A DNA stretch of 44,079 nucleotides from Acidobacteriota bacterium (lineage in GTDB: Bacteria; Acidobacteriota; Vicinamibacteria; Marinacidobacterales; Marinacidobacteraceae): the NCBI GenBank assembly GCA_022822745.1, contig JAJEAO010000096.1, forward strand, positions 1 to 44,079. Direction: 5' to 3'. Positions 16,435 to 25,300 of the stretch are shown piece after piece; within the stretch, counting starts at the first letter, position 1; every line of letters begins with the position of its first letter. The position numbers were made by a program, and so were the translations under genes. The notes below the pieces were generated by a model, which saw only the letters and a program-made list of their open reading frames with translations, searched no databases and was not told where the DNA came from.

Positions 16435-17477
16435 TCAGTCGCCCGATGCGAAGAGCGACTTCGGCATATGCATGCTGACAGCATGTGCGGCACGTCCACG
16501 GTCTCCGAGATCTTCAGATCTCCGGCGAGCGAACAGAGCACATACGCCTCTTCCGGCGTCAGTCCATGCTCGTCGACCAGCCAGCCGATCATCGCCCGCG
16601 TCGCCTTCTTCGCCGCCTCGTCGATCGTGGGAGCGAACCCGGTCGTTCCGTAGTACTCGTCGGTCTCGTACTCCGCTTCGGTGATCCCGCGCGGGTTCTC
16701 GACGACATCGAGCGTGACGACCAGTCGCACCGGAACCTCCACGGCTGTCCCCGACACCTCGCCATCCCCCTGGACCGCGTGCGCGTCCCCGACCGAGAAG
16801 TTGGCGCCCTCCACCTGAACCGGCAGGTACACCGTCGCCCCCGCCTTCATGTAGCGGTTGTCCATGTTGCCGCCGTTCTCCCGCGGCGGGATCGTGACCA
16901 GCAACTCCTCGGTCGCTGGCGCCACCCCGAGCACGCCCGGGAAGGGATCGAGCGGGATCGTGATGCCGCTGCCGAAGTCCACCTCGGTGGACTCAGGCCC
17001 GAGGTCGAACCCGCGAATCCACGGCTCGGTGAACTCATCGGCGAGGAAGCCGAAACCGGGAAGAATGGTCGCCCAGCCCCAGCCCGTCACCTCCACTTCG
17101 TGGATCGTCACGGCGAGGAGATCCCCGGGCTCGGCGCCCTCCACGCGGATCGGGCCGGTGAGCGCGTGGATGAGCCCGAAATCGACGGAGGCCAGATCGT
17201 CCACGGTCGTGTCCGGGGTGATCTGCCCGTCCGACGCCTCCTTGGTGTGGATCTCGACGACGGCGCCCGACGGCACGGTCAGCACCGGCGGGATCGTGGA
17301 GCTCCAGCGGTTGTGGGTGTTCTCCGCGGGAAGGGTGAAGTCGGCCGCGGGCGCGACCGGAGCCGCCGGCTCCTCGGCGGCCGGTTCGGTTTCCGGTGCG
17401 GGCGCGCCGCATCCGGCGAGGAGCAGCGCCGGAAACACAGCGCAGACGATCGGCATTCGGGAGCGGGAACGAATCAC
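16435..17477 (-). CDS. Acetamidase/formamidase-family lipoprotein, frameshifted near the 3' end
   Basis: The enzyme belongs to the acetamidase/formamidase family, which hydrolyses short amides to ammonia and the acid. Unlike the usual cytoplasmic enzyme it has a lipoprotein signal (LLLAGC) and an Ala/Pro/Glu linker. Family regions are clear: HNRWSSTIPPVLTV, the DFGLIHALTGPIRVEGAEPGD segment, PRENGGNMDNRYMKAGATVYLPV, and VGDAHAVQGDGEV. The GTG start follows GGAGG by 5 bases. After DLKISETVDVPHML the frame shifts at about 16479. Adding one base restores the expected SMHMPKSLFASGD ending and a TGA at 16435-16437 (347 residues); unshifted, the frame runs on as Arg-rich nonsense to 16239. Sequencing error or real mutation cannot be distinguished. 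Confidence 0.82.
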
Positions 17478-17622
17478 ATTGGCCTCCTGCCCTCCATGGG
17501 GCGCAGCGGCGATTATGGCGGTCCCGGCATCGCGCTCGGGCGTGGAGGCCGGTGACCCGCACTTTCGACTCGAGTCGTCCACGCGACTCGTTTGCCGCCC
17601 GGACGGGCAGTAGAGTGCCCGC

Positions 17623-18756
17623 ATGGCTTCTCGCTCCGAGAATCCGTTCCAGCCCGGGAACGGAACAATGCCGCCGCTCCTGGCGGGTCGAGACGCGGAG
17701 CTGATCCTCGCAGGTCGTCTGCTCGACCACCTGGCCTCCGGGCGCCGCCCATCGCAGGATCTGCTGTTCTACGGCCCGCGCGGGAACGGGAAGACCGTTC
17801 TGCTCCTCCGGATCGCGGAGACAGCACGTTCTCGCCTCTTCCGGGTAAACCACTTCCCGCTCTCCGAACTGGAGACTCGCCGCGATCTCATTCGGCAGCT
17901 TCAGGAAGTCGCCGGGCTGACCGGCGCCCGAATGACGCGCGGGAACGTCGGGCCGTTCAGCGTCGCCACCGATGCGGGTGAAGTCGAGCGGGACATTGGA
18001 ACGCTGTTCGAGACGTGGATCCGCAATGAAGCGGCTCCCCTCGTCATCATCGCGGACGAGTTCCACGCCGTGCGACCTGCGGCGGGGACGGCCTTTCTGA
18101 ACGCGATCCAGGCGACCAAGGGGCACGGACACCCTGTGCTGCTCGTGGCCGCCGGCACCCCGGAGACACCGGCGCGGGTTCGGGAAATGGGAACCCACAA
18201 CGAGCGCGGTTTCCACACCCGCCGTATTGGACGCCTCGATCGGAGCTCCACGAACGCCGCCCTGGCAGAACCGGCGCGGGCGGCGGGCTGCCCGATCACG
18301 GAGGCTGCGCTCGATCTACTCGTCGCAGAGTCCCACGACTATCCGTACTTCGTCCAGCTTCTCGGTAGCGTCGCATGGTTCGCCGCGGAGCGACTCGATG
18401 TCGGGAAGATCACCGCGCGGGCCGTCCGCGCCGCGCTCGAAGATGTCGGCGACCAGATCTCGTCGTTCCATGGCGCACGCTTCATGGAGGTAGGAAAGCA
18501 CGACGCGCTCGCCGCTCTCACGCCCATCGCCTCCCTGATGACAGCGCGCAACGGATCGGTCCGATTCGCGGAACTCCACGCGACGCTCCAACGCGTCGCA
18601 CGCGAAGATGCTGGCGCCCCCTCCCCGATCCGGATGCTGGAGACCCTCAGCGACCTCAGCGTAATCTGGGAAGCCTCCAATGATTCCTGGGAGATGGGCA
18701 TCCCCAGCTTCGCCCATTACATCCTCCACCGCACAGCACCGGGTGACGGAAACTGA
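17623..18756 (+). CDS. AAA+ ATPase of Cdc6/Orc-like type
   Basis: The 377-residue cytoplasmic ATPase has Walker A YGPRGNGKTVLLL at about residues 51-63, Walker B PLVIIADEFHAV near 141 and a sensor-1-like LLVAAGTPE. A helical lid with PYFVQLLGSVAW and a C-terminal helical domain follow. The overall plan (ATPase, then a region like winged-helix) resembles stand-alone AAA ATPases with Cdc6/Orc-like order, often annotated only as ATP-binding protein. Its target is unknown. The ATG at 17623 gives a complete N-terminus. It is divergent from the acetamidase gene and tail-to-tail with the kinase cluster. Confidence 0.7.
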   Translation: MASRSENPFQPGNGTMPPLLAGRDAELILAGRLLDHLASGRRPSQDLLFYGPRGNGKTVLLLRIAETARSRLFRVNHFPLSELETRRDLIRQLQEVAGLTGARMTRGNVGPFSVATDAGEVERDIGTLFETWIRNEAAPLVIIADEFHAVRPAAGTAFLNAIQATKGHGHPVLLVAAGTPETPARVREMGTHNERGFHTRRIGRLDRSSTNAALAEPARAAGCPITEAALDLLVAESHDYPYFVQLLGSVAWFAAERLDVGKITARAVRAALEDVGDQISSFHGARFMEVGKHDALAALTPIASLMTARNGSVRFAELHATLQRVAREDAGAPSPIRMLETLSDLSVIWEASNDSWEMGIPSFAHYILHRTAPGDGN

Positions 18757-18841
18757 TCGGCGCAGCGCGGGCGCGCATCGGCACATACAGCACTCCACGA
18801 GCCAGAACCAGAATCAGAAGGGCACGACCGTCTCATCGTCA

Positions 18842-20544
18842 TCATTCTCCGACTGATCCCGATGACCCGGAGTCCAGAAACAGCGACACTAGCCTCTCGT
18901 GGCCCTCCCGTCTCGCGATGTCGAGCGGAGTTGCACCGGCATTGTTGGTCACGCTAGTCGCTGCCCCGCGGTCCAGGAGCAGCTTTGCCACCCTCTCGCT
19001 GTCGTCCCTACAAGCTACGTGAAGTGGAGTTGCGCCGCTGTCGTTCGTCGCGTCCACCTTGGCCCGGCGGGTGAGCAGCACGCTAGCCACACTCTCGTGT
19101 CCCCCCCAGCCGCGTCGTGGAGCGGCGTGTCACCAACGCTGTCGGTCGCCTCGATATCCGCCCCGCGGTCCAAAAGCAGCTCCGCCCCCTTCTCGCGTCC
19201 CTTCCAAGCCGCGTGGTGTAGCGGCGTGCCACCCAAGCTGCACGTCGCCTCGATATCAGCCCCGCGGTCGAGGAGCAGCCTAGCCACATTCTCGTGTCCC
19301 TTCCGAGCCGCGTGGTGGAGCGGCGTGACACCAAAGCCGCACGTCGCCTCGATATCAGCCCCGCGCTCCAGAAGCAGCTCTGCCACATTCTCGCTGTCGT
19401 TCCTACAAGCTACGTGAAGTGGAGTTGCGCCCCTGTCGTTCGTCGCGTCCACCTTGGCCCCGCGGGTGAGCAGCAATCTAGCCACCTTCTCGTGTGCCTT
19501 CCCAGCCGCGTGGTGGAGCGGCGTACCACCATGGCGGTCCGTCGCCTCGATATCAGCCCCGCGGTCCAGGAGGAGTGCGATCAGCTCCGGGTTCGGATCA
19601 TGTTGCACGGCCCAATGCAGTGAAGTCATGCCTCGCTCAGAGAGCTCTTCCTCGGGAGGAACAGCCCGTAGAAGCACCGATGACGGGCACCATGCACTCT
19701 CGAGGTTCTCTCGCCACTCGGACGCGGTCCGGGGCCGGTCCGCCGGTCTGACTGCGAGCGCAACATCCACCGCTGCTGCCCACTCTTGGTGGCGTTCTTC
19801 GAGAGCGGCAGCCAGAGGCTCCAGGCGCTCGTCCATGGATCGATCGGGGGCGCTGGCAGGGTGATCGCCAGTGAGGACACGATAGGTCACGGCGGCGAGG
19901 GCGTAGAGGTCGGTAAAGGGGCCCTCCTCCGCGGTAGCAGAGTACTGTTCGATGGGAGCGTAGCCATGGCTCAGAACCACGGTTCTCGTGCGCTTTCCGG
20001 TCGCTATGCGAGCGGAGCCGAAATCGATGAGAACTGGACTCTGGTCGGACTCCCGAACGATGATGTTGGCTGGCTTGACATCTCGGTGAAGATAGTTTCT
20101 GTCATGCACGTGCGCCAGCGCGTCAAGGAGTTGGTGCATCCACCCACGCCACTGGTCGATATCCAGCGTTCTCTCCGCATCGAGGACCTCCGAGAGTGAT
20201 GTTCCATCAACGTAATCCTGAACCGTGACGGCCGTTCCGTGTACCTTGAGGTAACGGCGTACTCGAACAACATTGCGATGATCGAGCTTGCTCAGTACCC
20301 GCGCTTCGTCGAGGTGTCTCCGGTAGCCCCAGTGAAACAGATCATCCGACCCATCGGTGGGGACGACTCGCCGGTCCCATGTCCTTCGGGCGTGGCCATG
20401 GGGAAAGTACTCCTTCAGGGCGACGCGCTGGTCTAGGTTCCCGTCGTGGGCAAGGTAAGTGATGCCGAAGCCGCCTTCGCCGAGGACGCGGAGGACCTGG
20501 TATTCCTGGATCCGGTGGCCGATGGGAAGGGCGCGGGAGGACAT
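18842..20544 (-). CDS. Ser/Thr kinase with eight ankyrin repeats, frameshifted in a G7 tract
   Basis: The N-terminal Hanks-type kinase (about residues 12-285) is complete: G-loop GEGGFG at 22-27, Lys44 in VALKEYF, HRDVKPAN with D155, and DFG at 174-176. There is no transmembrane helix. The C-terminal half consists of 33-residue ankyrin repeats (GxTPLHHAA...LLLDRGADIEAT). The frame breaks in the sixth repeat at the run of seven C on the plus strand (19101-19107): as read it stops at 19015, but one extra G restores repeats 6-8 down to a stop at 18842 (567 residues). It lies 13 bp after the VWA gene and ends the phospho-signalling cluster. The ankyrins presumably choose its protein partner. Confidence 0.85.
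18995..19080 (-). repeat. Near-identical ankyrin-coding repeat, copy 1
   Basis: These 86 bp match 19390-19475 at 83 positions. They code for the end of one ankyrin unit (LLTRRAKVDATND) and the start of the next (GATPLHVACRDDSE). The spacing of 395 bp equals four 99-bp ankyrin units minus one base. Confidence 0.85.
19390..19475 (-). repeat. Near-identical ankyrin-coding repeat, copy 2
   Basis: This is the partner of 18995-19080, with 3 differences in 86 bp. It lies in repeats 2-3 of the ankyrin array, whereas copy 1 lies in repeats 6-7. The similarity points to recent unequal exchange or duplication of a four-repeat block. Confidence 0.85.
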
Positions 20545-20557
20545 GGGCGGCTGGTGG

Positions 20558-21532
20558 TCAGCTCTGGAAGACGGCGAGGAGGATGGTCACGGAAAGGGAG
20601 GCGTTCTGATCCGCCTGGACGAAGGTGCCGTTTCCCGCGGTTGCGACCTGACGCATGAACGCCTCGGTGTCCGGATGCCTTGGGTTCGGGGCTGTGTCCA
20701 CGAAGATCGAAGAGACAGTGTGCCGGGCTCCAGGGCGTCCGGCGAACGCCCTGGCATCGGCCACGGCCTGGGCTCGCATGTCGTCATGGGCCGGGTTGTC
20801 GGAAATGAGCACGATGGATCGCCGCTCCGAGGTTGACCGCCAGTTCATCCCGACGGCTGTCCGGAGGGCTTCGGCGTAGTCCTCGTCGACGGTCAGATTG
20901 CACTGGGTGCCAGGGAACATCGTTCGGGCGAACGCGGCGAGTTCGGCGGCCGTCTGTGGGTTCACTGGGCGGAGTTGCGCCACCCGGACGGCGTTCACCA
21001 GTTGGCAGCGGTCCTTGAAGTCAATGAGTCCGACGGCTGCATCGTCCGTCATGTGCGACAGCAGTTCGGCGAGACCTGCGATTTCCTCGCGAAGACCGGC
21101 GATCTCGTTCGCCATGCTGTTCGTCGTGTCGAGCGCGATGACGAGGTCGAGGGGCGGAAGCTTCTTCACGGTCGTCGTCGCCGCTTCAAGCTGTTGTTCC
21201 AGCTCTCGTTCCCGCTGGCGTGCATCGTCGAGTTCCCGCTCGAGGGCCGCGATCCGGGCGTCGTTGTCGGCCGCGCCCGCCGCCCGCCGGCGGGCCTCTG
21301 CGAGCTGTTCCTCCAGTTCGGAGATTCGAGCCTGGAGCGCGGCGAGTTCCGCTTCGAGGGCCGCGACATCTGCTGCCGAGAGGCCCGGCGTCGTCGCGGG
21401 CGGGGTGTCGGTCGTGTTGGGGAAGTAGGGGAAGAGCACGAGCGCCACGATCAGGAACGCGCCGAGAGCCGAGGCGAAGAGATCCACCGCCGAGACGCTG
21501 AAGATGCTCTCCTGGCGCCGGGTGGGTCTCAC
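20558..21532 (-). CDS. Membrane coiled-coil VWA protein with MotB-like helix
   Basis: The 324-residue protein has one N-terminal membrane helix (about residues 18-37, DLFASALGAFLIVALVLFPY) preceded by a basic stretch. A coiled coil follows (about 53-118, LEAELAALQARISELEEQL and similar), then a VWA domain beginning LDLVIALDTTNSM (MIDAS DxTxS) with DLIDFKD-like and LISDNPAHDD elements. The helix starts with Asp17 in a pattern like MotB (D then FMTAMMAFF), where this Asp binds the transported proton. Instead of the MotB peptidoglycan-binding domain it carries VWA. GTG overlaps the upstream stop (GTGA). With the MotA-like protein at 25301 it may form a stator; that pairing is inferred. Confidence 0.82.
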   Translation of the reverse strand: MRPTRRQESIFSVSAVDLFASALGAFLIVALVLFPYFPNTTDTPPATTPGLSAADVAALEAELAALQARISELEEQLAEARRRAAGAADNDARIAALERELDDARQRERELEQQLEAATTTVKKLPPLDLVIALDTTNSMANEIAGLREEIAGLAELLSHMTDDAAVGLIDFKDRCQLVNAVRVAQLRPVNPQTAAELAAFARTMFPGTQCNLTVDEDYAEALRTAVGMNWRSTSERRSIVLISDNPAHDDMRAQAVADARAFAGRPGARHTVSSIFVDTAPNPRHPDTEAFMRQVATAGNGTFVQADQNASLSVTILLAVFQS

Positions 21533-23082
21533 GATCCGGTCCGACTCACTCGCAGTCGCAGCGCGATGGCTTCCCCGACGCCGATTCCGGCGCCGTCCTC
21601 CACGACGGTCTCGGCTTCGGGTTCGAGGCGCTCGCCGTTCACGAAGGTTCCGTTCGTCGAGCGGAGGTCGCTGACCACGATTTCCTCGTCGCGCGCGGCG
21701 AGCCGGAAGTGTTGCCGCGACACCTCCGGATGGTCGAGCACGACACTCGCCTGCGCCGGGTTGCGGCCCACGACGACGCCGTCGGAGGCGCCGAGCTGTT
21801 CGGCCGTGACCTTCAGCGCATGCGTTCGGCCCGCGTCGTCGGCGCCTTCGAGGAGGCACGAGACCGTGGCCGGAGTGATCGCCTGATCGAGGGCAGCCTG
21901 CTTGTCCTCGAGCTCCTCGCCACGGCGTCGCAACCGGCGCGCGAGCGCGAGGCCGACGATGAGAGCCAGGGCAGCCACCACGGCAACCGTGATCCCGAGG
22001 GTCCGGGTCCGTTCGGCGCCCGCAGCAGCCTCTTCCTCGGCGGCGTCTCGTTCTGCCTCGGCGGCGGCCCGTTCCGCTTCGGCTGCCTCGCGCTCGGCCT
22101 CGGCAGCTTCGGCCTCGGCCTGTGCCGCCTCTTCGGCCGCCGCCGCGGCCTCCGCCTCCTGCTCCGCCAATTCGGCCTGAGCGCGGGCTGCCTGGGCGCG
22201 CTCCCGCGCCGCCTCCGCCCGCGCCTCGGCTGCGCGGATGCGGGCCGCCGGGTCCAGACAGGGTTCGTCGGCGGTCCCCGCGATGACCCCTGCCCCATCC
22301 AGCCGCTCCCGAATCGCAATGGCCGCGACGGCGAACGGTGCGAGCCCCGGCGCGGGCCGGGCGCTCCTCTCGTCCAGCATCAGGTTCGGGTCGGTGCGAA
22401 GGAGCCCGACGACTTCGCCGCAATCGTTCAGGAGCGGCATCCCGTACTGCCGGACGGCAGCGCGGACGCTGTGACGGAAGAGAAGGACTTCCCGCTCCCC
22501 GAGCGCCGTTGGCTCCCGCAGGTGGAGCTCCGATACCGACCCTCGGACGATCACGGGATCGAGGGAGCCGTCGGCGGCGAATCCGGGAAGGTGGACGATG
22601 TCCCCCTCGCTCGGCGTGACTCGGGCGGCGACGAACGTCAGGCCCTCCGCGGCGAGGCCGTCCGACCGCAGAACCGCGACTCCGGACCGTTCGTCGCGGG
22701 AGACGACCTCGGCTGCGATCTCGTCCCCCGTGTCGGGAAACTGGACCCGCAGTTCCTCGGCGTCGAGGAGCGGCGCGGCGGCGCTCACCACGCGCCCTTC
22801 CCCGACAGCGAAGCCGGCGATGTCTCCGAGGGCCCGGCCTCCGGCGTCGAAGCCCCGGACGACGACGATGTGCTCCCCGATCTCGCCGATCCGCGGCTGA
22901 CCCGGCGCCGGCCCCGCCCCGAGCACCGCCACCAGAGCGGCCCCGAACCGGAGTCGAGCCAGCCCGGCCGTCAGCCGGCGCCGGGCTCGATTCCGGCCTT
23001 GCGTACGCGGGCGCTGTCTCCGCATGGCGGACTGGCCCCCCGGCGGGGCAACGGGTCCGGTGCGCCGACCTCTCGCACTCAT
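21529..23082 (-). CDS. Catalytically dead trypsin-like domain fused to FHA
   Basis: The 517-residue protein has, in order, an N-terminal signal or anchor (about 43-60), a trypsin-like fold (65-270), an Ala/Glu coiled coil (285-355), a membrane helix (TLGITVAVVAALALIVGLAL, about 363-382) and a cytoplasmic FHA domain (about 430-510) with GRN, SRQHFR and STNGTFVNGE. The protease fold is recognisable (PLLNDCGEVVGLL), but the catalytic positions read A103 for His (VVSAAAPL), G134 for Asp (SGVAVL) and Y213 for Ser (RQYGMPLL in place of GNSGGPLL). It should therefore act as an external binding or sensing domain coupled to an internal phosphothreonine reader. ATGA overlap with PP2C, GTGA with the VWA gene. 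Confidence 0.82.
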   Translation of the reverse strand: MSARGRRTGPVAPPGGQSAMRRQRPRTQGRNRARRRLTAGLARLRFGAALVAVLGAGPAPGQPRIGEIGEHIVVVRGFDAGGRALGDIAGFAVGEGRVVSAAAPLLDAEELRVQFPDTGDEIAAEVVSRDERSGVAVLRSDGLAAEGLTFVAARVTPSEGDIVHLPGFAADGSLDPVIVRGSVSELHLREPTALGEREVLLFRHSVRAAVRQYGMPLLNDCGEVVGLLRTDPNLMLDERSARPAPGLAPFAVAAIAIRERLDGAGVIAGTADEPCLDPAARIRAAEARAEAARERAQAARAQAELAEQEAEAAAAAEEAAQAEAEAAEAEREAAEAERAAAEAERDAAEEEAAAGAERTRTLGITVAVVAALALIVGLALARRLRRRGEELEDKQAALDQAITPATVSCLLEGADDAGRTHALKVTAEQLGASDGVVVGRNPAQASVVLDHPEVSRQHFRLAARDEEIVVSDLRSTNGTFVNGERLEPEAETVVEDGAGIGVGEAIALRLRVSRTGS

Positions 23083-24695
23083 CGCGCGTCCTCCTGTCCC
23101 TCGTCCTTCTCGGTCACCGGGTCCACATCCTGCCTGGGGAGGTCGGCGCTCGGCGCGGATTCATCCGGCGGCGTCTCCCCGGCAGTCTTCGGCGGCAAGC
23201 GCTCCGGAGGCTCGGTCGGTCGGTCGGACGGCGGCGTGACGGCTGGAGCCCCCGCCTCCGTTGCGCCCGCCGAGTCCGCCTCGATCTCGACCGCGTAGAG
23301 GGTCGTGTTGTCCTGGTAGGGATGCTGCCTGGCGTCCACCGCTTCGAGGAGCGCGCGGCAGATCCGCTGCGGGCCCGCCTCGCGATTCGCCGCGATGGCC
23401 GACGCAACCTCTGCCGTCGAGAGCGTTTCGAGGCCGTCCGTCGCGAGAACCACGATGTCCCCGGCGCGCAGGCTGCGCGGCGCGGCGCAGAGGTCGGTCT
23501 GGGGGATCCTCCCGCCCATGAGGACCGAACGCAGCTCGTTCGGATTCAGCGTGGCGGCGAAAGCCGGATCCTCCTTCTCCCACATCGCGATGACCGGCCG
23601 CATCGAGTGGTCGTCGTTCAGCCGTTCGAGCCGCCCGTCGCGATAGAGATAGAGCGCGGAATCGCCGACGCTGATCCAGTGGAGCCCCTCGGAGGTGACG
23701 GCGGCGACAACGAGCGTCGTGCCCATGCCGCCATGGTTCGGGTTCCTTTCGAGGTCCTCGACGATGGCGGCGTTCGCCCGGTCGAGGGCCGCCTGGAGCC
23801 GGTCACGGACCGGACCGCGGTTCCCGTAGGCCTCGAAGAAGCCCCGAACCGCGACCCGGCTCGCCACATCGCCCGCCGCGTGGCCGCCCATCCCATCGGC
23901 GACCAGGAAGAAGGGGTGGTCCCCCTCCGGATCGAGGCTCTCTCCCGCACTGTGGCCCAGGTCGTCCTCCTGGCGCTTCCGCCCCCCCTGCGCTTGCGCG
24001 TGGGCATAGCGGATTCCCGGAGCGGGCGCTCGGGCGGCTGCCCGGACTGCGGCCGAGCGCGCAAACCGACGCATGAGAACCCACCCGCCGAGAGTGGCGC
24101 CTGCGACAACCAGTCCGATCAGCGCCAGGATCCAGAGCGGAAGCCGGTCCGCAATGGATTCAGTCTCGTCTGGAGGAACGGACGGATCCGCGGACTCCGG
24201 TTCGTCCTCCCGCGGGGTGGCCTCAGCACCCGGAGCTGGAGCTTCCGGAGGCTCGGTCACCGGGTCATCGGCAGCCTCCGGGCTCTCCTCGGGTGCGTCG
24301 GCCGGAGGCTCCGCTTCCTCTTCCTGTCCGGCGGGCGGGTCCTCGTCGGTTGGGGGCTCCGCTTCCTCTTCCTGTCCGGCGACCGGGTCCTCATCGGTTG
24401 GGGGCTCCGCTTCCTCTTCCTGTCCGGCGGGCGGGTCCTCATCGGTTGGGGACTCCGCTTCCTCCTGCTGTCCGGCGACCGGGTCCTCATCGGCCGGGGG
24501 CTCCGCTTCCGCCTGCTGTCCGGCGACCGGATCCGCGTCGTCCATGACCTCCGTGTCTGCCGCCGGTGCGGCGGCATCGGGCCTGTCCGCTCCGGGCGGC
24601 GGGGCCTGGAATGTCCGCGTGAGAAGCACCGCGAGCACGGCGATCGCGATGAAGCCGGGGACGAACCACCGGCGGGCGGGCATGTCAATCCTCAT
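23079..24695 (-). CDS. Membrane PP2C-type Ser/Thr phosphatase
   Basis: The 538-residue protein has two membrane helices (about 11-27 and 187-208) enclosing an external acidic, Pro-rich segment with five 16-residue repeats (PTDEDPxAGQEEEAE). A cytoplasmic PP2C domain follows (about 230-500): FFLVADGMGGHAAGD, SVGDSALYLYRDG, VLATDGLETLS and DNTTLYAVEI, so the metal-binding Asp residues are intact. It presumably reverses phosphorylation by the two kinases of the cluster. The ATG at 24693-24695 overlaps the upstream gene by 11 bp; a second ATG at 24681-24683 just after its stop is an alternative. Stop overlaps the next start (ATGA). Confidence 0.9.
   Translation of the reverse strand: MRIDMPARRWFVPGFIAIAVLAVLLTRTFQAPPPGADRPDAAAPAADTEVMDDADPVAGQQAEAEPPADEDPVAGQQEEAESPTDEDPPAGQEEEAEPPTDEDPVAGQEEEAEPPTDEDPPAGQEEEAEPPADAPEESPEAADDPVTEPPEAPAPGAEATPREDEPESADPSVPPDETESIADRLPLWILALIGLVVAGATLGGWVLMRRFARSAAVRAAARAPAPGIRYAHAQAQGGRKRQEDDLGHSAGESLDPEGDHPFFLVADGMGGHAAGDVASRVAVRGFFEAYGNRGPVRDRLQAALDRANAAIVEDLERNPNHGGMGTTLVVAAVTSEGLHWISVGDSALYLYRDGRLERLNDDHSMRPVIAMWEKEDPAFAATLNPNELRSVLMGGRIPQTDLCAAPRSLRAGDIVVLATDGLETLSTAEVASAIAANREAGPQRICRALLEAVDARQHPYQDNTTLYAVEIEADSAGATEAGAPAVTPPSDRPTEPPERLPPKTAGETPPDESAPSADLPRQDVDPVTEKDEGQEDAR
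24297..24536 (-). repeat. Five 48-bp tandem repeats inside the PP2C gene
   Basis: Five units of 48 bp recur with the motif GCTCCGCTTCC at 24308, 24356, 24404, 24452 and 24500. Each codes for 16 residues of the acidic external linker, so copy-number changes keep the frame. Differences between units are a few bases, pointing to recent expansion. Confidence 0.85.
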
Positions 24696-25290
24696 CAGGC
24701 CAGTTGAACTCCTCCCCGCAGAGAGCCACGAACCTGAGGTGGGTGCGACCGCACCGGATCACGTCGTGTGACGCCAACTCCCTGCGCTCGACGATCGCGG
24801 TGCCGTTGCAGAAGGAGAGGTTGGGCCCGCTGCCTGGCGTTGCCGAAAAGACCCGGTTCTCCGGATCGTAGTTGAGGAACAGATGCTCGCGCCGCGAAAT
24901 CCGGAGGTCTCCGAAGGGAAGCGCGATCCGACAGGCGGAGTTGCGGCCCAGTTCGTTCCGACCCACGCCGATGCGCAGATCCCGACCGGCGCCCGGGCCT
25001 TCGACGATCACGAGCCAGCCGGCGAGCGGCGCCTCTCCGGCTTCGGAGCTCCGGCCCGGGACGCCGCCGGCGACGATGGTGCGCCCGTCCCCCTCGGCCG
25101 CGGAGATCTCCTGACGCCCTCCGACCGCTGTAGGCGCGGCGTAGCGCTGGGGGCCGGGCGGGCGGGCGGCGGTGGCGGCGGTGGCGGCGGTTCGTGATGA
25201 TGAGGGGGACTTCTTGCGTGGCGGGCGCAGAGGCGGGTGCTTCGTCCTCTCTTCCACGACGCGGCCGTCCGGGGTGCGATATACGGGCAT
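24685..25290 (-). CDS. FHA-domain protein
   Basis: The 201-residue cytoplasmic protein has a basic, low-complexity N-terminus (about 1-85) and an FHA domain (about 90-195). The domain contains GRNELGRNSACRIALPF, ISRREHLFLNYD and SFCNGTAIVE, in which the Arg, Ser and NGT residues that contact phosphothreonine are kept in slightly divergent form. It would recognise a protein phosphorylated by one of the neighbouring kinases. It lies 10 bp after the MotA-like gene and overlaps the phosphatase gene. Confidence 0.85.
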   Translation of the reverse strand: MPVYRTPDGRVVEERTKHPPLRPPRKKSPSSSRTAATAATAARPPGPQRYAAPTAVGGRQEISAAEGDGRTIVAGGVPGRSSEAGEAPLAGWLVIVEGPGAGRDLRIGVGRNELGRNSACRIALPFGDLRISRREHLFLNYDPENRVFSATPGSGPNLSFCNGTAIVERRELASHDVIRCGRTHLRFVALCGEEFNWPDED

Positions 25291-25300
25291 GGCGGCTACC

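Noticed and set aside
23079..25290. The tandem repeats and low-complexity tracts as a CRISPR array
   Set aside because: They are in-frame coding repeats without unique spacers, and no cas genes are present.
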